DNA from: Bacteroidales bacterium | GTDB taxonomy: Bacteria; Bacteroidota; Bacteroidia; Bacteroidales; F082 | Length of the DNA: 36,987 nucleotides | Assembly: GCA_017381865.1 (NCBI GenBank) | Contig: JAFOBJ010000008.1 | Location: 1-36,987 of the forward strand | Direction: 5' to 3' | In this document: positions 8,235 to 16,064 of the stretch, one piece after another | Position numbering within the stretch: position 1 is the stretch's first letter | How the letters are laid out: the number at the start of each line of letters is the position of its first letter | The notes under the pieces: generated by a model | Databases searched by the model: none | What the model was told of the DNA's origin: nothing | The model's input: the letters and a program-made list of their open reading frames with translations, nothing else | Program-made: the position numbers and the translations under genes

Positions 8235-8765
8235 ATGAATATATTAGATTTAATCATTGGAATTATCTTGATTTTGTTTGCCATAATAGGCTTGAAAAGA
8301 GGACTTATCATCGAGGCTTTTTATTTGGCTTCATTCATTATTGGAATTTACGGCGCAATGTATTTGTCTGATGTTGTGGCAAATTGGATGTTCGGATTCG
8401 TTGATGGAGGCAAAAAATATATCGCAGTAATTGCGTTTATCGTGACATTCGTGATATTCGTCGTTCTGATTCGCATCCTCGCTCAACTGATAACCAAATT
8501 GTTCCACGCCATCAGCCTCGGATTTTTTAATAGAGTGGGCGGATTCTTCTTCGGATTGCTTAAAGGCGCTCTTATAACAAGTGTTATAATTCTGATTCTG
8601 AATGTATTCCATATCACTAGCCTTATCAGTAAAGATTTGAGAAGAGGCTCTGTATTATACACTTACACCGAGTCAATAGCTAGAATTCTTTACAAAAACC
8701 ACGAAGTTGTTGCGGCAAACGATACTAACACTTGTAGCGATGCTTTTACAACAAAAATTGCATAA
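8235..8765 (+). CDS. CvpA family membrane protein
   Basis: The 176-residue protein has four predicted membrane segments (about 3-22, 25-48, 61-85, 100-121) and the CvpA-type start LDLIIGIILILFAIIGLKRG, plus NRVGGFFFGLLKG. CvpA proteins affect colicin V export and envelope homeostasis in other bacteria; the mechanism is unclear. It lies 4 bp after mlaF and 15 bp before elbB, consistent with co-transcription. The cytoplasmic C-terminus (about 140-176) is not conserved in anything I recognise. Confidence 0.85.
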   Translation: MNILDLIIGIILILFAIIGLKRGLIIEAFYLASFIIGIYGAMYLSDVVANWMFGFVDGGKKYIAVIAFIVTFVIFVVLIRILAQLITKLFHAISLGFFNRVGGFFFGLLKGALITSVIILILNVFHITSLISKDLRRGSVLYTYTESIARILYKNHEVVAANDTNTCSDAFTTKIA

Positions 8766-8780
8766 TAAAATTGAAAATAT

Positions 8781-9431
8781 ATGAAAAAAGTAGCTGTTAT
8801 TTTAGGAGGTTGCGGAACTAGAGACGGTTCTGAAATCAATGAAACTGTAACTTTATTATTAGCTTTGGATCAACATGGTGTTAAATATCAATGTTTTGCG
8901 CCAAATAAAAATCAATATCAAGTTATAAATCATGTTACTGGCGAAGTCGTTAACGAAGAACGTAATATGATGGTTGAGGCAGCTCGTATCGTCCGTGGCG
9001 AAATTTTGCCTTTGACAGAATTCAATGTTAATGATTATGACGGACTTGCAATTCCTGGTGGAGCTGGCATCGCAAATAATCTTTTCACATATTTCATCGA
9101 TGGAATGAAAATGACAGTGCTGCCAGAAGTGAAAGATGCCATTATTGCTGTAAATCAACAGAACAAACCAATCGCTGCAATGTGTATCGCTCCTGTATTG
9201 TTGGCTAATGTCTTGAACGACATTACAATTACTCTTGGCAGCGACGAATGCGGACCAGCAAAAGATATTCTTGAAATGGGTGCTCATCATCAAGCAACAA
9301 AAAACGGCGAGGTGACATCTGACTTGAAAAACAAGATATTCACCACACCGTGTTTTATGTTGGACGCAACGCTAAAAGACATCTACGCAGGTGCATACAA
9401 CATGGTAGAAGCCTTTGCTGAAGCGCTTTAA
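8781..9431 (+). CDS. elbB: ElbB-type DJ-1/PfpI-fold glyoxalase
   Basis: The 216-residue protein matches the ElbB (isoprenoid biosynthesis protein with amidotransferase-like domain) family. It starts KKVAVILGGCGTRDGSEINE, carries the nucleophile-elbow cysteine in AAMCIAPVLLA (about 132-142), and has GSDECGPAKDILEMGAHH with the conserved histidines. Family members have weak glyoxalase activity; the in vivo role is unsettled. Last gene of the mlaE-mlaF-cvpA-like run. It is followed by two copies of a GAGACG palindrome instead of a clear terminator. Confidence 0.92.
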   Translation: MKKVAVILGGCGTRDGSEINETVTLLLALDQHGVKYQCFAPNKNQYQVINHVTGEVVNEERNMMVEAARIVRGEILPLTEFNVNDYDGLAIPGGAGIANNLFTYFIDGMKMTVLPEVKDAIIAVNQQNKPIAAMCIAPVLLANVLNDITITLGSDECGPAKDILEMGAHHQATKNGEVTSDLKNKIFTTPCFMLDATLKDIYAGAYNMVEAFAEAL

Positions 9432-9448
9432 AGTTAATAGTTACAGTA

Positions 9449-9518
9449 GAGACGTCACCCCTGTGGCGTCTCAGAATGTCAACGGTCAACAATAGAAACG
9501 TCACCCCTGTGGCGTCTC
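9449..9518. repeat. Tandem pair of GAGACG palindromes
   Basis: Each copy (9449-9472 and 9495-9518) is an inverted repeat, GAGACGTCAC, loop, GTGGCGTCTC, the second with one change in its left arm. Both are followed by AGAATGTCA and a GGTCAAC heptamer, so the unit of about 46 bp is duplicated. Related palindromes occur at 25491, 25525 and 36331. They may act as weak terminators between the convergent elbB and M64 genes. Confidence 0.8.
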
Positions 9519-9535
9519 AGAATGTCAGCGGTCAA

Positions 9536-10822
9536 CTATTCTGTATAATATAAAATCATCTTCTCGATTGCCTTGTGACAGACTTCGCAGAATTTATCTC
9601 CTTTGAAGGTCTTCATGAGGCAATCCATTTTTGGGCGGTACATGCCCTTTGGTTCGTAGCCGCCGCCTTCAAAAACTCCCACCTCATTAATATACTTACT
9701 GTCTTCTGGCGTTGGCACTGGAGTCTTCTTTTTTAGCATGTCTTTCCATTTGCTGTCGAAGTCGACCAAAGTGGTGATGTTTGGCTCCCAAGGTTCTATG
9801 CTGAGGTTGTAATAAGATTCGTAAGATTCTGAATCGTCGTAATATTCATCGCTTAATCCAGCAAATCCGTGGCCGAATTCATGAATGATGACGTCGGAAG
9901 ATAAGTTATCGTCGGTAGAGCTGACGCAATAGAAATTATAAATTCCGCCGCCTCCGTATTTCGATGTATTTGCTAAGATGTAAATCTGGTCGTAAGGAAC
10001 CAATCCTGCCAAATTTCTTATCGCTTGGTTGTTCATCGACATGCAGTAGCGTTCAGAGTCGAATGTGTAGAAAGAACATCCTACGGCAGTGTTTTTCCAG
10101 ATGTCTTCCGCTGGAATCGTAATTCCTGAGTCTTGAGAAGGAACCATGACGGCTCTGATGTTAAATCTGTCTTGATATGATGCGTAAGGCTCGTAAGAGA
10201 AAAGACATTCTTTGAAGAAATTACAATCTATTACAAATTTGCCCATTTCTTCTTGGCTGTAGCCGTCAGGTAATATGACGATGTCGACAGCTTTTTCAGG
10301 CGCATAATTGCCGTGAACGTGAAGAATCGAATGTTGTGGGGTAGGGGCGTTTTGTATGAAATAATCATTAGGATTAACAACTAAACGCATCATTTCGACA
10401 AAAATTCCGTCATAATTTCTTAAATAAAAAACAACATCGACAGTTTCTTTTGGATAAGGAATTATCACAGACTCGTTGAATCCTTTTGTAGTGAATTCCG
10501 CTTCCGATGTGGTCTGCCATTCCCCGAAGAGATTGCAATATCCTCTTGAATAAATAATGACATCAGAGTCGTGTAATAAGACTTCTACAAAATAATCTCC
10601 ATAGCTGAGGCTGTCAATCAGATGATTTCTGGTGCCGCCCCAAACTGGCTCCATTACATATTTGTCTAAAGCATAATAACAGGTGTCGGAATTGCCGAAT
10701 ATGTAATAGTCGATTCGTAACTGCTGATCGGTGAAATATACATCATATTGAGCATTCGCCTTAAAAAATGATGTAGAAAGCAATAAAAGAAGTAATAATG
10801 TTTTGTAAGTAAAGCTTTTCAT
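9536..10822 (-). CDS. Secreted M64 family metallopeptidase (IgA-peptidase-like)
   Basis: The 428-residue protein (from the chosen start) begins MKSFTYKTLLLLLLL, a signal peptide ending near ANAQ (residue 24). The C-terminal half has the M64 zinc site HEFGHGFAGLSDEY (H314, E315, H318 and a third ligand Asp about 325). It also has ILPDGYSQEEMGKF and FNIRAVMVPSQDSG, typical of the family. The N-terminal 130 or so residues form a beta-rich domain seen in Bacteroidales M64 proteins. It ends in a CxxC-containing helix (FCEVCHKAIEKM) and has no T9SS sorting domain. A longer frame opens at 10873 but would put 17 residues before the signal peptide and start in a heptamer repeat just after the promoter, so 10822 is preferred. 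Some family members cleave IgA; that activity is not shown here. Confidence 0.9.
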   Translation of the reverse strand: MKSFTYKTLLLLLLLSTSFFKANAQYDVYFTDQQLRIDYYIFGNSDTCYYALDKYVMEPVWGGTRNHLIDSLSYGDYFVEVLLHDSDVIIYSRGYCNLFGEWQTTSEAEFTTKGFNESVIIPYPKETVDVVFYLRNYDGIFVEMMRLVVNPNDYFIQNAPTPQHSILHVHGNYAPEKAVDIVILPDGYSQEEMGKFVIDCNFFKECLFSYEPYASYQDRFNIRAVMVPSQDSGITIPAEDIWKNTAVGCSFYTFDSERYCMSMNNQAIRNLAGLVPYDQIYILANTSKYGGGGIYNFYCVSSTDDNLSSDVIIHEFGHGFAGLSDEYYDDSESYESYYNLSIEPWEPNITTLVDFDSKWKDMLKKKTPVPTPEDSKYINEVGVFEGGGYEPKGMYRPKMDCLMKTFKGDKFCEVCHKAIEKMILYYTE

Positions 10823-10857
10823 AAGATGTATTTTAATTATTGAGTTTGCAAAAAAAA

Positions 10858-10919
10858 GTGGCTCACAGCTCATAGCTCGTAGCTCATTGCAAATATATAT
10901 TAATTATAGGAATTGTCAA
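10858..10919 (-). promoter_or_regulatory. Promoter of the M64 peptidase gene with heptamer array in the 5' UTR
   Basis: Minus strand TTGACA (10914-10919), 16 nt, TATATTTG (10890-10897). Downstream, in the leader, is a heptamer array of GAGCNNN units (10858-10889). Confidence 0.6.
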
Positions 10920-10948
10920 TTGTTCAATCTCAATTAATATTGAACCTA

Positions 10949-10980
10949 AATTATGCATTATGCATTATGAATTATGAATT
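10949..10980. repeat. ATTATGA heptamer array
   Basis: Four to five heptamer units of ATTATGC or ATTATGA type. The same array occurs at 17584-17624, 31984-32003 and 36367-36398. Confidence 0.8.
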
Positions 10981-11007
10981 AAAAAAAAAAGGGCGCGGGG
11001 AGCGCCC
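10981..11007 (-). terminator. Strong intrinsic terminator
   Basis: On the minus strand GGGCGC, loop TCCCC, GCGCCC is followed by ten T residues. This is the strongest terminator signal in the window. It ends the short transcript predicted from the promoter at 11069-11097. Confidence 0.85.
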
Positions 11008-11063
11008 AATTGCATTAATAAACCAAACTACTTACAAAGCTATAGAGAATGTTTAGTACTTGT
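10981..11063 (-). ncRNA. Putative small RNA (or attenuated leader) of about 80 nt
   Basis: A promoter box (11069-11097) is followed 60-90 bp later by a very strong terminator (10981-11007), with no reading frame between them. This is the layout of a stand-alone small RNA. It contains an unpaired-looking stretch around AGTAGTTTGGTTTATTAATG (11016-11035 on the plus strand). It could instead be an attenuator ahead of the M64 gene, but that gene has its own promoter at 10890-10919. I do not recognise a known RNA family. Confidence 0.5.
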
Positions 11064-11068
11064 ATATG

Positions 11069-11097
11069 CAAAGATAAGTATTTTATAAATTTGTCAA
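11069..11097 (-). promoter_or_regulatory. Promoter of the putative small RNA
   Basis: Minus strand TTGACA (11092-11097), about 15 nt, TATCTTTG (11069-11076). Confidence 0.6.
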
Positions 11098-11168
11098 TAG
11101 TGTTGAGGTGTAAATATCTATTTTTTGAATTTTTTGACTTTTAAAACTATTCATATTTTTTTAATTTT

Positions 11169-11286
11169 ATACTACAATATTATTTTATTTATATTGATTA
11201 TTAAAATATTAGTTATAAATAAAACTCTACATTTTTGATTATTTTTTGTTTTTAATAAATTTTGTTATTGTAGTATTTTTACCCTC
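11169..11286. repeat. Widely spaced 11-bp perfect inverted repeat in AT-rich spacer
   Basis: ATACTACAATA (11169-11179) and TATTGTAGTAT (11276-11286) flank 96 bp of AT-rich sequence just downstream of the TPR regulator gene. Otherwise 11098-11304 holds no feature I can support. Confidence 0.4.
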
Positions 11287-11304
11287 CCCATTTTTGGCGA
11301 TTTT

Positions 11305-13074
11305 TTATATTTTCTGTAAGAAATCGACTATATCTTCATCTCTGGAGAGGTTGAATTTTCTCCTTAATCTATATCTTGAGGTTTCAACTGTTCTAGTTGT
11401 GGTGTTTGTTGTTGCTGCAATTTCCTTGCTTGACATATTAATATAAAGCATTGTGCATAGTTTTTTTTCAGCTTTTGTAAGTCCAGGATGCTTTGATTCT
11501 AGCCTCTCTAGGAAATCTTTATAGATGTCATCTATTTGTTTGTTCAGATTTTCTGTGCTATGGAAGATTTGAACATTATTTTGGATATTGTGGTATATGG
11601 TTTTTACCTTGTTTTTCTGCTCGCTCTCAGGAAGTTCGATTGCTGATTTTAATTCGTCCTTGATTGGATTTATGATGTCGATATATGATTTGAGTTGTAA
11701 TGCCAGCTTGAAAATCAGTTCTCTATTGTTTTTTATCTGATATTCCATCAAGTCGTTTTCAATCTTGTCGATTTTGAGTTGTTGCTCGTATTTAGAAACC
11801 TTGTTTTTATGAGATGTCGCATTGTTCGTCGAATATAAAATTATGAATGCTATTATAATCATTGCCAAGACAATAGTGATTGAAATGAATAGCTTCCATT
11901 CGCTTTTGTTGCTTTTAGTGCTCTCTTCTTTGATTTCTTTAGCTTTTAATTCTTTGATATTTAATGATAAAAGATAGCTGTTGCGTAGTTTGTTTATCTT
12001 TTCTTCTTGCTTGATGTTGTATGTTGAGTCGTAATAAATATCGTATTTGTTGAAAAATTTATATGCGTCTTCGTATTGTCCTAATGATGCGTAGCATTGT
12101 GATAATTGGTAGTATGCCTTATGACAAATGTTGTACATCTTGTATTTTTCCGTGCTGTCGCATATTATCTTAAACACATCGATGGCGTTGTCGTAGTCTC
12201 CTTTTTTTAGATTTAAATGAGCCAGCGCGAACATGCTCTCTCCGCAGGTGTGGAAGTCGTTTGTTGAATAAGCTAATTTCGCTGATTGCAGATAATATTT
12301 TTTCGCTGATTCAATATCGTTGATGGAGTCGTAGATTTGAGCTTTATAATTATAATTGATAACTTGGAGACTGTCGTTAAAATCTCTGATGCACAAGTAT
12401 AAAGACGAATCTATCAGATACATGGCATTATCATATTCTTTTTCGTGAATCAAGACGTTTGCCTTTTTTGTCAGTGCTGTCGATATAGTGCTGATTGTGA
12501 TTTTGTTAATGTTGTTATCCAAAATTTTATTGTAGTATTGCTTCGCTAAATCGTATTTGTTTTGAGACAAATACATGTTTCCGAAAGCCATGTAGATTTC
12601 ATTATAGACCGAAGCCTCGTTGATGAAATTGGCGTATTTCAAAGCGTTGTTCAAGGCTTCAACGCTCCATTTGCTTTCAAATTCGCTGTTTTGATATAGA
12701 TTAGCTATTTTTATGTATAATTTGTAAATGGTATGATATTCTTTTATAACATCCAGATTTTCAATGGCTTTTTCGTAATAACTTATCGCGGTAGGGAAAG
12801 AGTTGTTCTCTTTGAAAATGTCTCCCATTATTATATTACATTCTGCTGATTTCTTGTTGTCGTGATTCTCCTCAGCAATGGCATGTGCCTTATATGTGCA
12901 ATTGAAAGCATATTCCGTGTTTTTGTTGAAATAAGTCCTTGCCAAATCAATAAGCTTGTCATATTGGTTTTGACTTTCCGTAATATCATTCGTTGTGTTT
13001 GTTTTGTCATTTGAGTTTGAATAAACATTGACGAATGATAATAGCAATATTGTAGCGATAATTATTCTTTTCAT
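11305..13074 (-). CDS. TPR-repeat membrane regulator with LuxR-type HTH
   Basis: The 589-residue protein has a signal peptide (1-20, ending VNVYSN). About eight tetratricopeptide repeats follow (30-370), with units such as AISYYEKAIENL, AKQYYNKIL, AKKYYLQSAKLAY and AIDVFKIICD. A membrane segment spans about 395-417 (LFISITIVLAMIIIAFIILY), then a coiled coil (about 425-500). A C-terminal LuxR/GerE-type HTH (about 525-589) contains LTKAEKKLCTMLYINMSSKEIA and TRTVETSRYRLRRK. This architecture is common in Bacteroidetes and implies periplasmic TPR sensing coupled to cytoplasmic DNA binding. The ligand and targets are unknown. It is monocistronic, with a TATTTTTG box 20 bp upstream. The DNA-binding end carries all the core HTH positions. 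Confidence 0.9.
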   Translation of the reverse strand: MKRIIIATILLLSFVNVYSNSNDKTNTTNDITESQNQYDKLIDLARTYFNKNTEYAFNCTYKAHAIAEENHDNKKSAECNIIMGDIFKENNSFPTAISYYEKAIENLDVIKEYHTIYKLYIKIANLYQNSEFESKWSVEALNNALKYANFINEASVYNEIYMAFGNMYLSQNKYDLAKQYYNKILDNNINKITISTISTALTKKANVLIHEKEYDNAMYLIDSSLYLCIRDFNDSLQVINYNYKAQIYDSINDIESAKKYYLQSAKLAYSTNDFHTCGESMFALAHLNLKKGDYDNAIDVFKIICDSTEKYKMYNICHKAYYQLSQCYASLGQYEDAYKFFNKYDIYYDSTYNIKQEEKINKLRNSYLLSLNIKELKAKEIKEESTKSNKSEWKLFISITIVLAMIIIAFIILYSTNNATSHKNKVSKYEQQLKIDKIENDLMEYQIKNNRELIFKLALQLKSYIDIINPIKDELKSAIELPESEQKNKVKTIYHNIQNNVQIFHSTENLNKQIDDIYKDFLERLESKHPGLTKAEKKLCTMLYINMSSKEIAATTNTTTRTVETSRYRLRRKFNLSRDEDIVDFLQKI

Positions 13075-13093
13075 TTTCTAATTTTTTAATATG

Positions 13094-13101
13094 CAAAAAT
13101 A
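13094..13101 (-). promoter_or_regulatory. -7 box of the TPR regulator gene
   Basis: TATTTTTG on the minus strand, 20 bp before the ATG. No convincing -33 TTG is seen. Positions 13130-13270 hold imperfect AAAGACACAAAG / GTGACTTTG type repeats and nothing else assignable. Confidence 0.5.
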
Positions 13102-13330
13102 ATCATTTTGTCGTATATGTCGCTAAATTAAATTCCAAATAATCATTAAGATAAATTATTAATTGTAGTAGTGTTATAAGTTTAAAAGTCGTAAAGTTAC
13201 AAAGACACAAAGGCGTAATTAATCTATGCAATTTTGTGACATTGCAACTCTGTGACTTTGAGTCTTTGCAAATACAAATCGGCAACAATTTTTTTACAAA
13301 AAAAATAACAGAAACCACGATTTTTATTCT

Positions 13331-13338
13331 TATTTTTG
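13331..13338 (+). promoter_or_regulatory. -7 box of glnS
   Basis: TATTTTTG lies 20 bp before the chosen ATG of glnS. This argues against the longer frame that opens at 13236, because that start would be upstream of the promoter. Confidence 0.55.
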
Positions 13339-13358
13339 CGAATATAAATTTTAAAGAT

Positions 13359-15098
13359 ATGAGTGATTTCAAAGAAATTGAAAAAGAAGAAAAAAAATCT
13401 CTTAACTTCATTGAAGCCAGGGTTGTAGAGGATTTGAAAAATGGTAAAAACGATGGTCGTGTTCAAACACGTTTCCCTCCAGAACCTAACGGCTACCTTC
13501 ATATTGGTCATGCTAAAGCTATTTGCTTGGATTTTGGTATCGCAAAGAAATATAATGGCGTTTGTAACCTTCGTTTTGATGATACAAACCCAACAAAAGA
13601 AGACGTTGAATATGTAGATTCTATTAAAGAAGATATTCAATGGCTTGGTTTTCAATGGGCTAATGAATATTATGCTTCTGATTATTTTCAACAACTTTGG
13701 GATTTCGCAATACGTCTTATAAAGGAAGGCAAAGCTTATATCGATGAACAAAGTTCAGAAGAAATCGCTGCACAAAAAGGAACTCCTACAGTGCCAGGTG
13801 TCGAAAGTCCTTATCGTAATCGCCCTGTTGAAGAGTCGTTGGAACTTTTCCAAAAAATGAACAATGGCGAGATTGAAGAAGGCAAGATGGTGCTTCGCGC
13901 AAAAATTGATATGGCGAATTCAAATATGCACTTCCGCGACCCTATCATCTATCGCGTAGTGAAAACTCCACATCATCGCACGGGAAACACATGGAATGCT
14001 TATCCTATGTACGACTTCGCTCATGGCGAAAGCGACTATTTTGAAGGCGTTACTCATTCTTTATGTACTCTCGAGTTCGTTGTTCACCGTCCTTTGTATG
14101 ATTATTTCATCGATGAACTTAAAGAACAAAAAGACCTCGACGACCATCGTCCACGTCAATATGAATTCAATAAGTTGAACTTCAACTATACATTGTTGAG
14201 CAAGCGTAACCTTCTCATTCTCGTGAAAGAAGGTCTTGTAAACGGCTGGGACGACCCACGAATGCCTACTATCTGCGGCTTCCGTCGTCGCGGCTACACT
14301 CCAGAGTCAATCCATAAATTAATCGACAAAATCGGTTATACAACATACGAAGCTGTCAACGATTTCGCACTTTTGGAAAGCACAATCCGTGAAGACTTGA
14401 ACGCTCGCGCAACACGCGTCTCTGCTGTCATAAATCCTGTGAAACTCGTCATCACAAACTATCCAGAAGGCCAGTCGGAAGAAATGGAAGCTGTCAATAA
14501 TCCTGAAGATGAAAACTCAGGAGTACACAACATCACATTCTCTCGCGAATTGTGGATTGAACGCGAAGACTTCATGGAAGACGCTCCTAAGAAATATTTC
14601 CGCATGACACCAGGCAACGAAGTACGTTTGAAAAACGCTTACATCGTGAAATGCACAGGCTGCAAGAAAGATGAAAACGGCAATATCGTTGAGGTTTATG
14701 CAGAATACGACCCAGAAACAAAGAGCGGCATGGCAGGCGCAAACCGCAAGGTCAAAGGAACTTTGCATTGGGTGAGCTGTGACCATTGCATCCAAGCCGA
14801 AGTGAGATTGTACGACAGATTGTGGATGAGCGAAAATCCTCGCGAAGCCATCGCTGCTATCCAAGAAGAGCAACAATGCTCGGCTCTTGAAGCAATGAAA
14901 CAAGTGATAAATCCTAATTCATTGGAAATCAGAAAAGAATGCTATGTGGAGAAATTCCTCGCCGACGCAAAACCTCTCGATCATTTCCAATTCCAAAGAA
15001 TAGGTTACTTCACAGCTGATAAAGACAGCACAGCAGAACATCTGGTGTTTAACAGAACAGTCACATTAAAAGATACATTTCAACTTCCACAGAAATAA
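13359..15098 (+). CDS. glnS: Glutaminyl-tRNA synthetase
   Basis: GlnRS charges tRNA-Gln with glutamine in the cytoplasm. The 579-residue class I synthetase has PPEPNGYLHIGHAKA (HIGH motif, about 39-53), RFDDTNPTKE (about 71-80), and the KMSKS equivalent LLSKRNL (about 277-283). The C-terminal third is the GlnRS anticodon-binding beta-barrel region. HLDH-type features and the DHRPRQYEFNKLN block favour GlnRS over GluRS. The start MSDFKEIEKEEKK is chosen because the longer frame from 13236 adds 41 residues unlike any synthetase and crosses the promoter box. The length is close to the family norm of about 550-580. Confidence 0.96.
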   Translation: MSDFKEIEKEEKKSLNFIEARVVEDLKNGKNDGRVQTRFPPEPNGYLHIGHAKAICLDFGIAKKYNGVCNLRFDDTNPTKEDVEYVDSIKEDIQWLGFQWANEYYASDYFQQLWDFAIRLIKEGKAYIDEQSSEEIAAQKGTPTVPGVESPYRNRPVEESLELFQKMNNGEIEEGKMVLRAKIDMANSNMHFRDPIIYRVVKTPHHRTGNTWNAYPMYDFAHGESDYFEGVTHSLCTLEFVVHRPLYDYFIDELKEQKDLDDHRPRQYEFNKLNFNYTLLSKRNLLILVKEGLVNGWDDPRMPTICGFRRRGYTPESIHKLIDKIGYTTYEAVNDFALLESTIREDLNARATRVSAVINPVKLVITNYPEGQSEEMEAVNNPEDENSGVHNITFSRELWIEREDFMEDAPKKYFRMTPGNEVRLKNAYIVKCTGCKKDENGNIVEVYAEYDPETKSGMAGANRKVKGTLHWVSCDHCIQAEVRLYDRLWMSENPREAIAAIQEEQQCSALEAMKQVINPNSLEIRKECYVEKFLADAKPLDHFQFQRIGYFTADKDSTAEHLVFNRTVTLKDTFQLPQK

Positions 15099-15118
15099 TT
15101 TCTGAAAAGAAAAAATCG

Positions 15119-15126
15119 TATCTTTG
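15119..15126 (+). promoter_or_regulatory. -7 box of tRNA-Thr
   Basis: TATCTTTG lies 78 bp before the tRNA. Between the two is the palindromic GAACTAA / TTCTTGG array. Confidence 0.5.
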
Positions 15127-15130
15127 CATC

Positions 15131-15198
15131 TTGAACAAAGAACCCTGAACGAAGAACTAAGAACTGGTTCTTGGTTCAGAGTTCTAGGTTCTTAGCTC
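15131..15198. repeat. Palindromic heptamer array in the tRNA-Thr leader
   Basis: Units like AGAACTA and GAACGAA on the left and TTCTTGG, TTCTAGG, TTCTTAG on the right are about 7 bp each and mutually complementary. They would fold into a hairpin in the 5' extension of the tRNA precursor. Confidence 0.7.
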
Positions 15199-15204
15199 AA
15201 AAAA

Positions 15205-15277
<73 letters not shown>

Positions 15278-15370
15278 CAAAATAAAGACTATAAGACTAT
15301 GAGTCAATAAGTCTATAAGTATTACTCGTTAGCTTATAGAATATTGACTCATTTTTTATTAATAATTATT

Positions 15371-16060
15371 ATGAACTATACAAACTCATTTTTTACTGAA
15401 AATACTAAAATGGCTGAGCTGGTGATTTCAAATCCCAAATTGATGCTCACGCTTTCACGATTCGGAATAGACCTCGGCTTTGGCGACCAAAATGTCAAGG
15501 AGGTATGCAAAAAAGCTAATGTGTCGCCGTCGTTCTTTCTGTTAATCTGTAACTTATATTCCAATCCAGAATTTATTCCTTCCAAAGACGATATCAAGTC
15601 TGTAGATGCAAGTACGATGTTGTCGTATCTCTCTGAGTCTCACAAATATTATTTAAAGGAAAGACTGCCTCACATCGAGTCTCATCTCAAACGAATCATC
15701 GAGGCTTGTCCCGCAAGATTCGGTAACACAATAAATCGTTTCTTTAATGAATATAAAGACGAGGTGGAAAGTCACTTTAAATACGAAGAAGAAATAGTAT
15801 TCCCTTATATTAAGTCATTGTGCAATAATGCTTTGAATCCTAATTTTTCAATACGAGAATTCGAGTCAAATCATAGTAATATCGAAGATAAACTCAACGA
15901 TTTGATGAATATCCTTATCAAATATCTTCCTGCAAACATCTTCCCAAAAGAGAGAATTGAAATATCTCTCGACATTATGGAAGTGACTTCCGACCTGAGC
16001 TGTCATACTTTGGTGGAAGAACGCGTGCTTGTGCCATTTGTAGAAATGATGGAGGGTTAA
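15371..16060 (+). CDS. RIC/ScdA-like hemerythrin-domain protein
   Basis: The 229-residue protein has an N-terminal segment (about 15-65) resembling the ScdA_N/DUF542 domain of RIC di-iron repair proteins, but with FGIDLGFGDQNVKEVC where the usual CCGG cysteines would be. The C-terminal part (about 90-229) is hemerythrin-like, with candidate iron ligands H101 or H105, H135 and E139 (HFKYEEE), H168, and H212 with E216 or E217 (CHTLVEERV). Such domains bind a di-iron site that senses or stores O2, NO or iron. The start at 15371 is preferred over 15344 because the extra nine residues are hydrophobic and come from low-complexity DNA. It is followed 4 bp later by a regulator gene, probably its functional partner. 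Confidence 0.82.
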   Translation: MNYTNSFFTENTKMAELVISNPKLMLTLSRFGIDLGFGDQNVKEVCKKANVSPSFFLLICNLYSNPEFIPSKDDIKSVDASTMLSYLSESHKYYLKERLPHIESHLKRIIEACPARFGNTINRFFNEYKDEVESHFKYEEEIVFPYIKSLCNNALNPNFSIREFESNHSNIEDKLNDLMNILIKYLPANIFPKERIEISLDIMEVTSDLSCHTLVEERVLVPFVEMMEG

Positions 16061-16064
16061 TGTT

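Noticed and set aside
10823..10873. Upstream start for the M64 peptidase
   Set aside because: It would put 17 residues before a clear signal peptide and begins in a heptamer repeat right after the promoter box.
13236..13358. Upstream start for glnS
   Set aside because: The extra 41 residues precede the promoter box and do not match synthetase N-termini.
13224..13751. A 175-codon minus-strand frame over the glnS start
   Set aside because: It is Phe/Lys-rich low-complexity sequence opposite the glnS N-terminus and promoter, with no family features.
14517..14903. A 128-codon minus-strand frame inside glnS
   Set aside because: It lies wholly inside a well-supported synthetase gene and its product resembles no family; it is a shadow of the codon bias.
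15344..15370. Upstream start for the hemerythrin-like gene
   Set aside because: The extra nine residues (MTHFLLIII) come from AT-rich repeat-like DNA and are not needed by the family.
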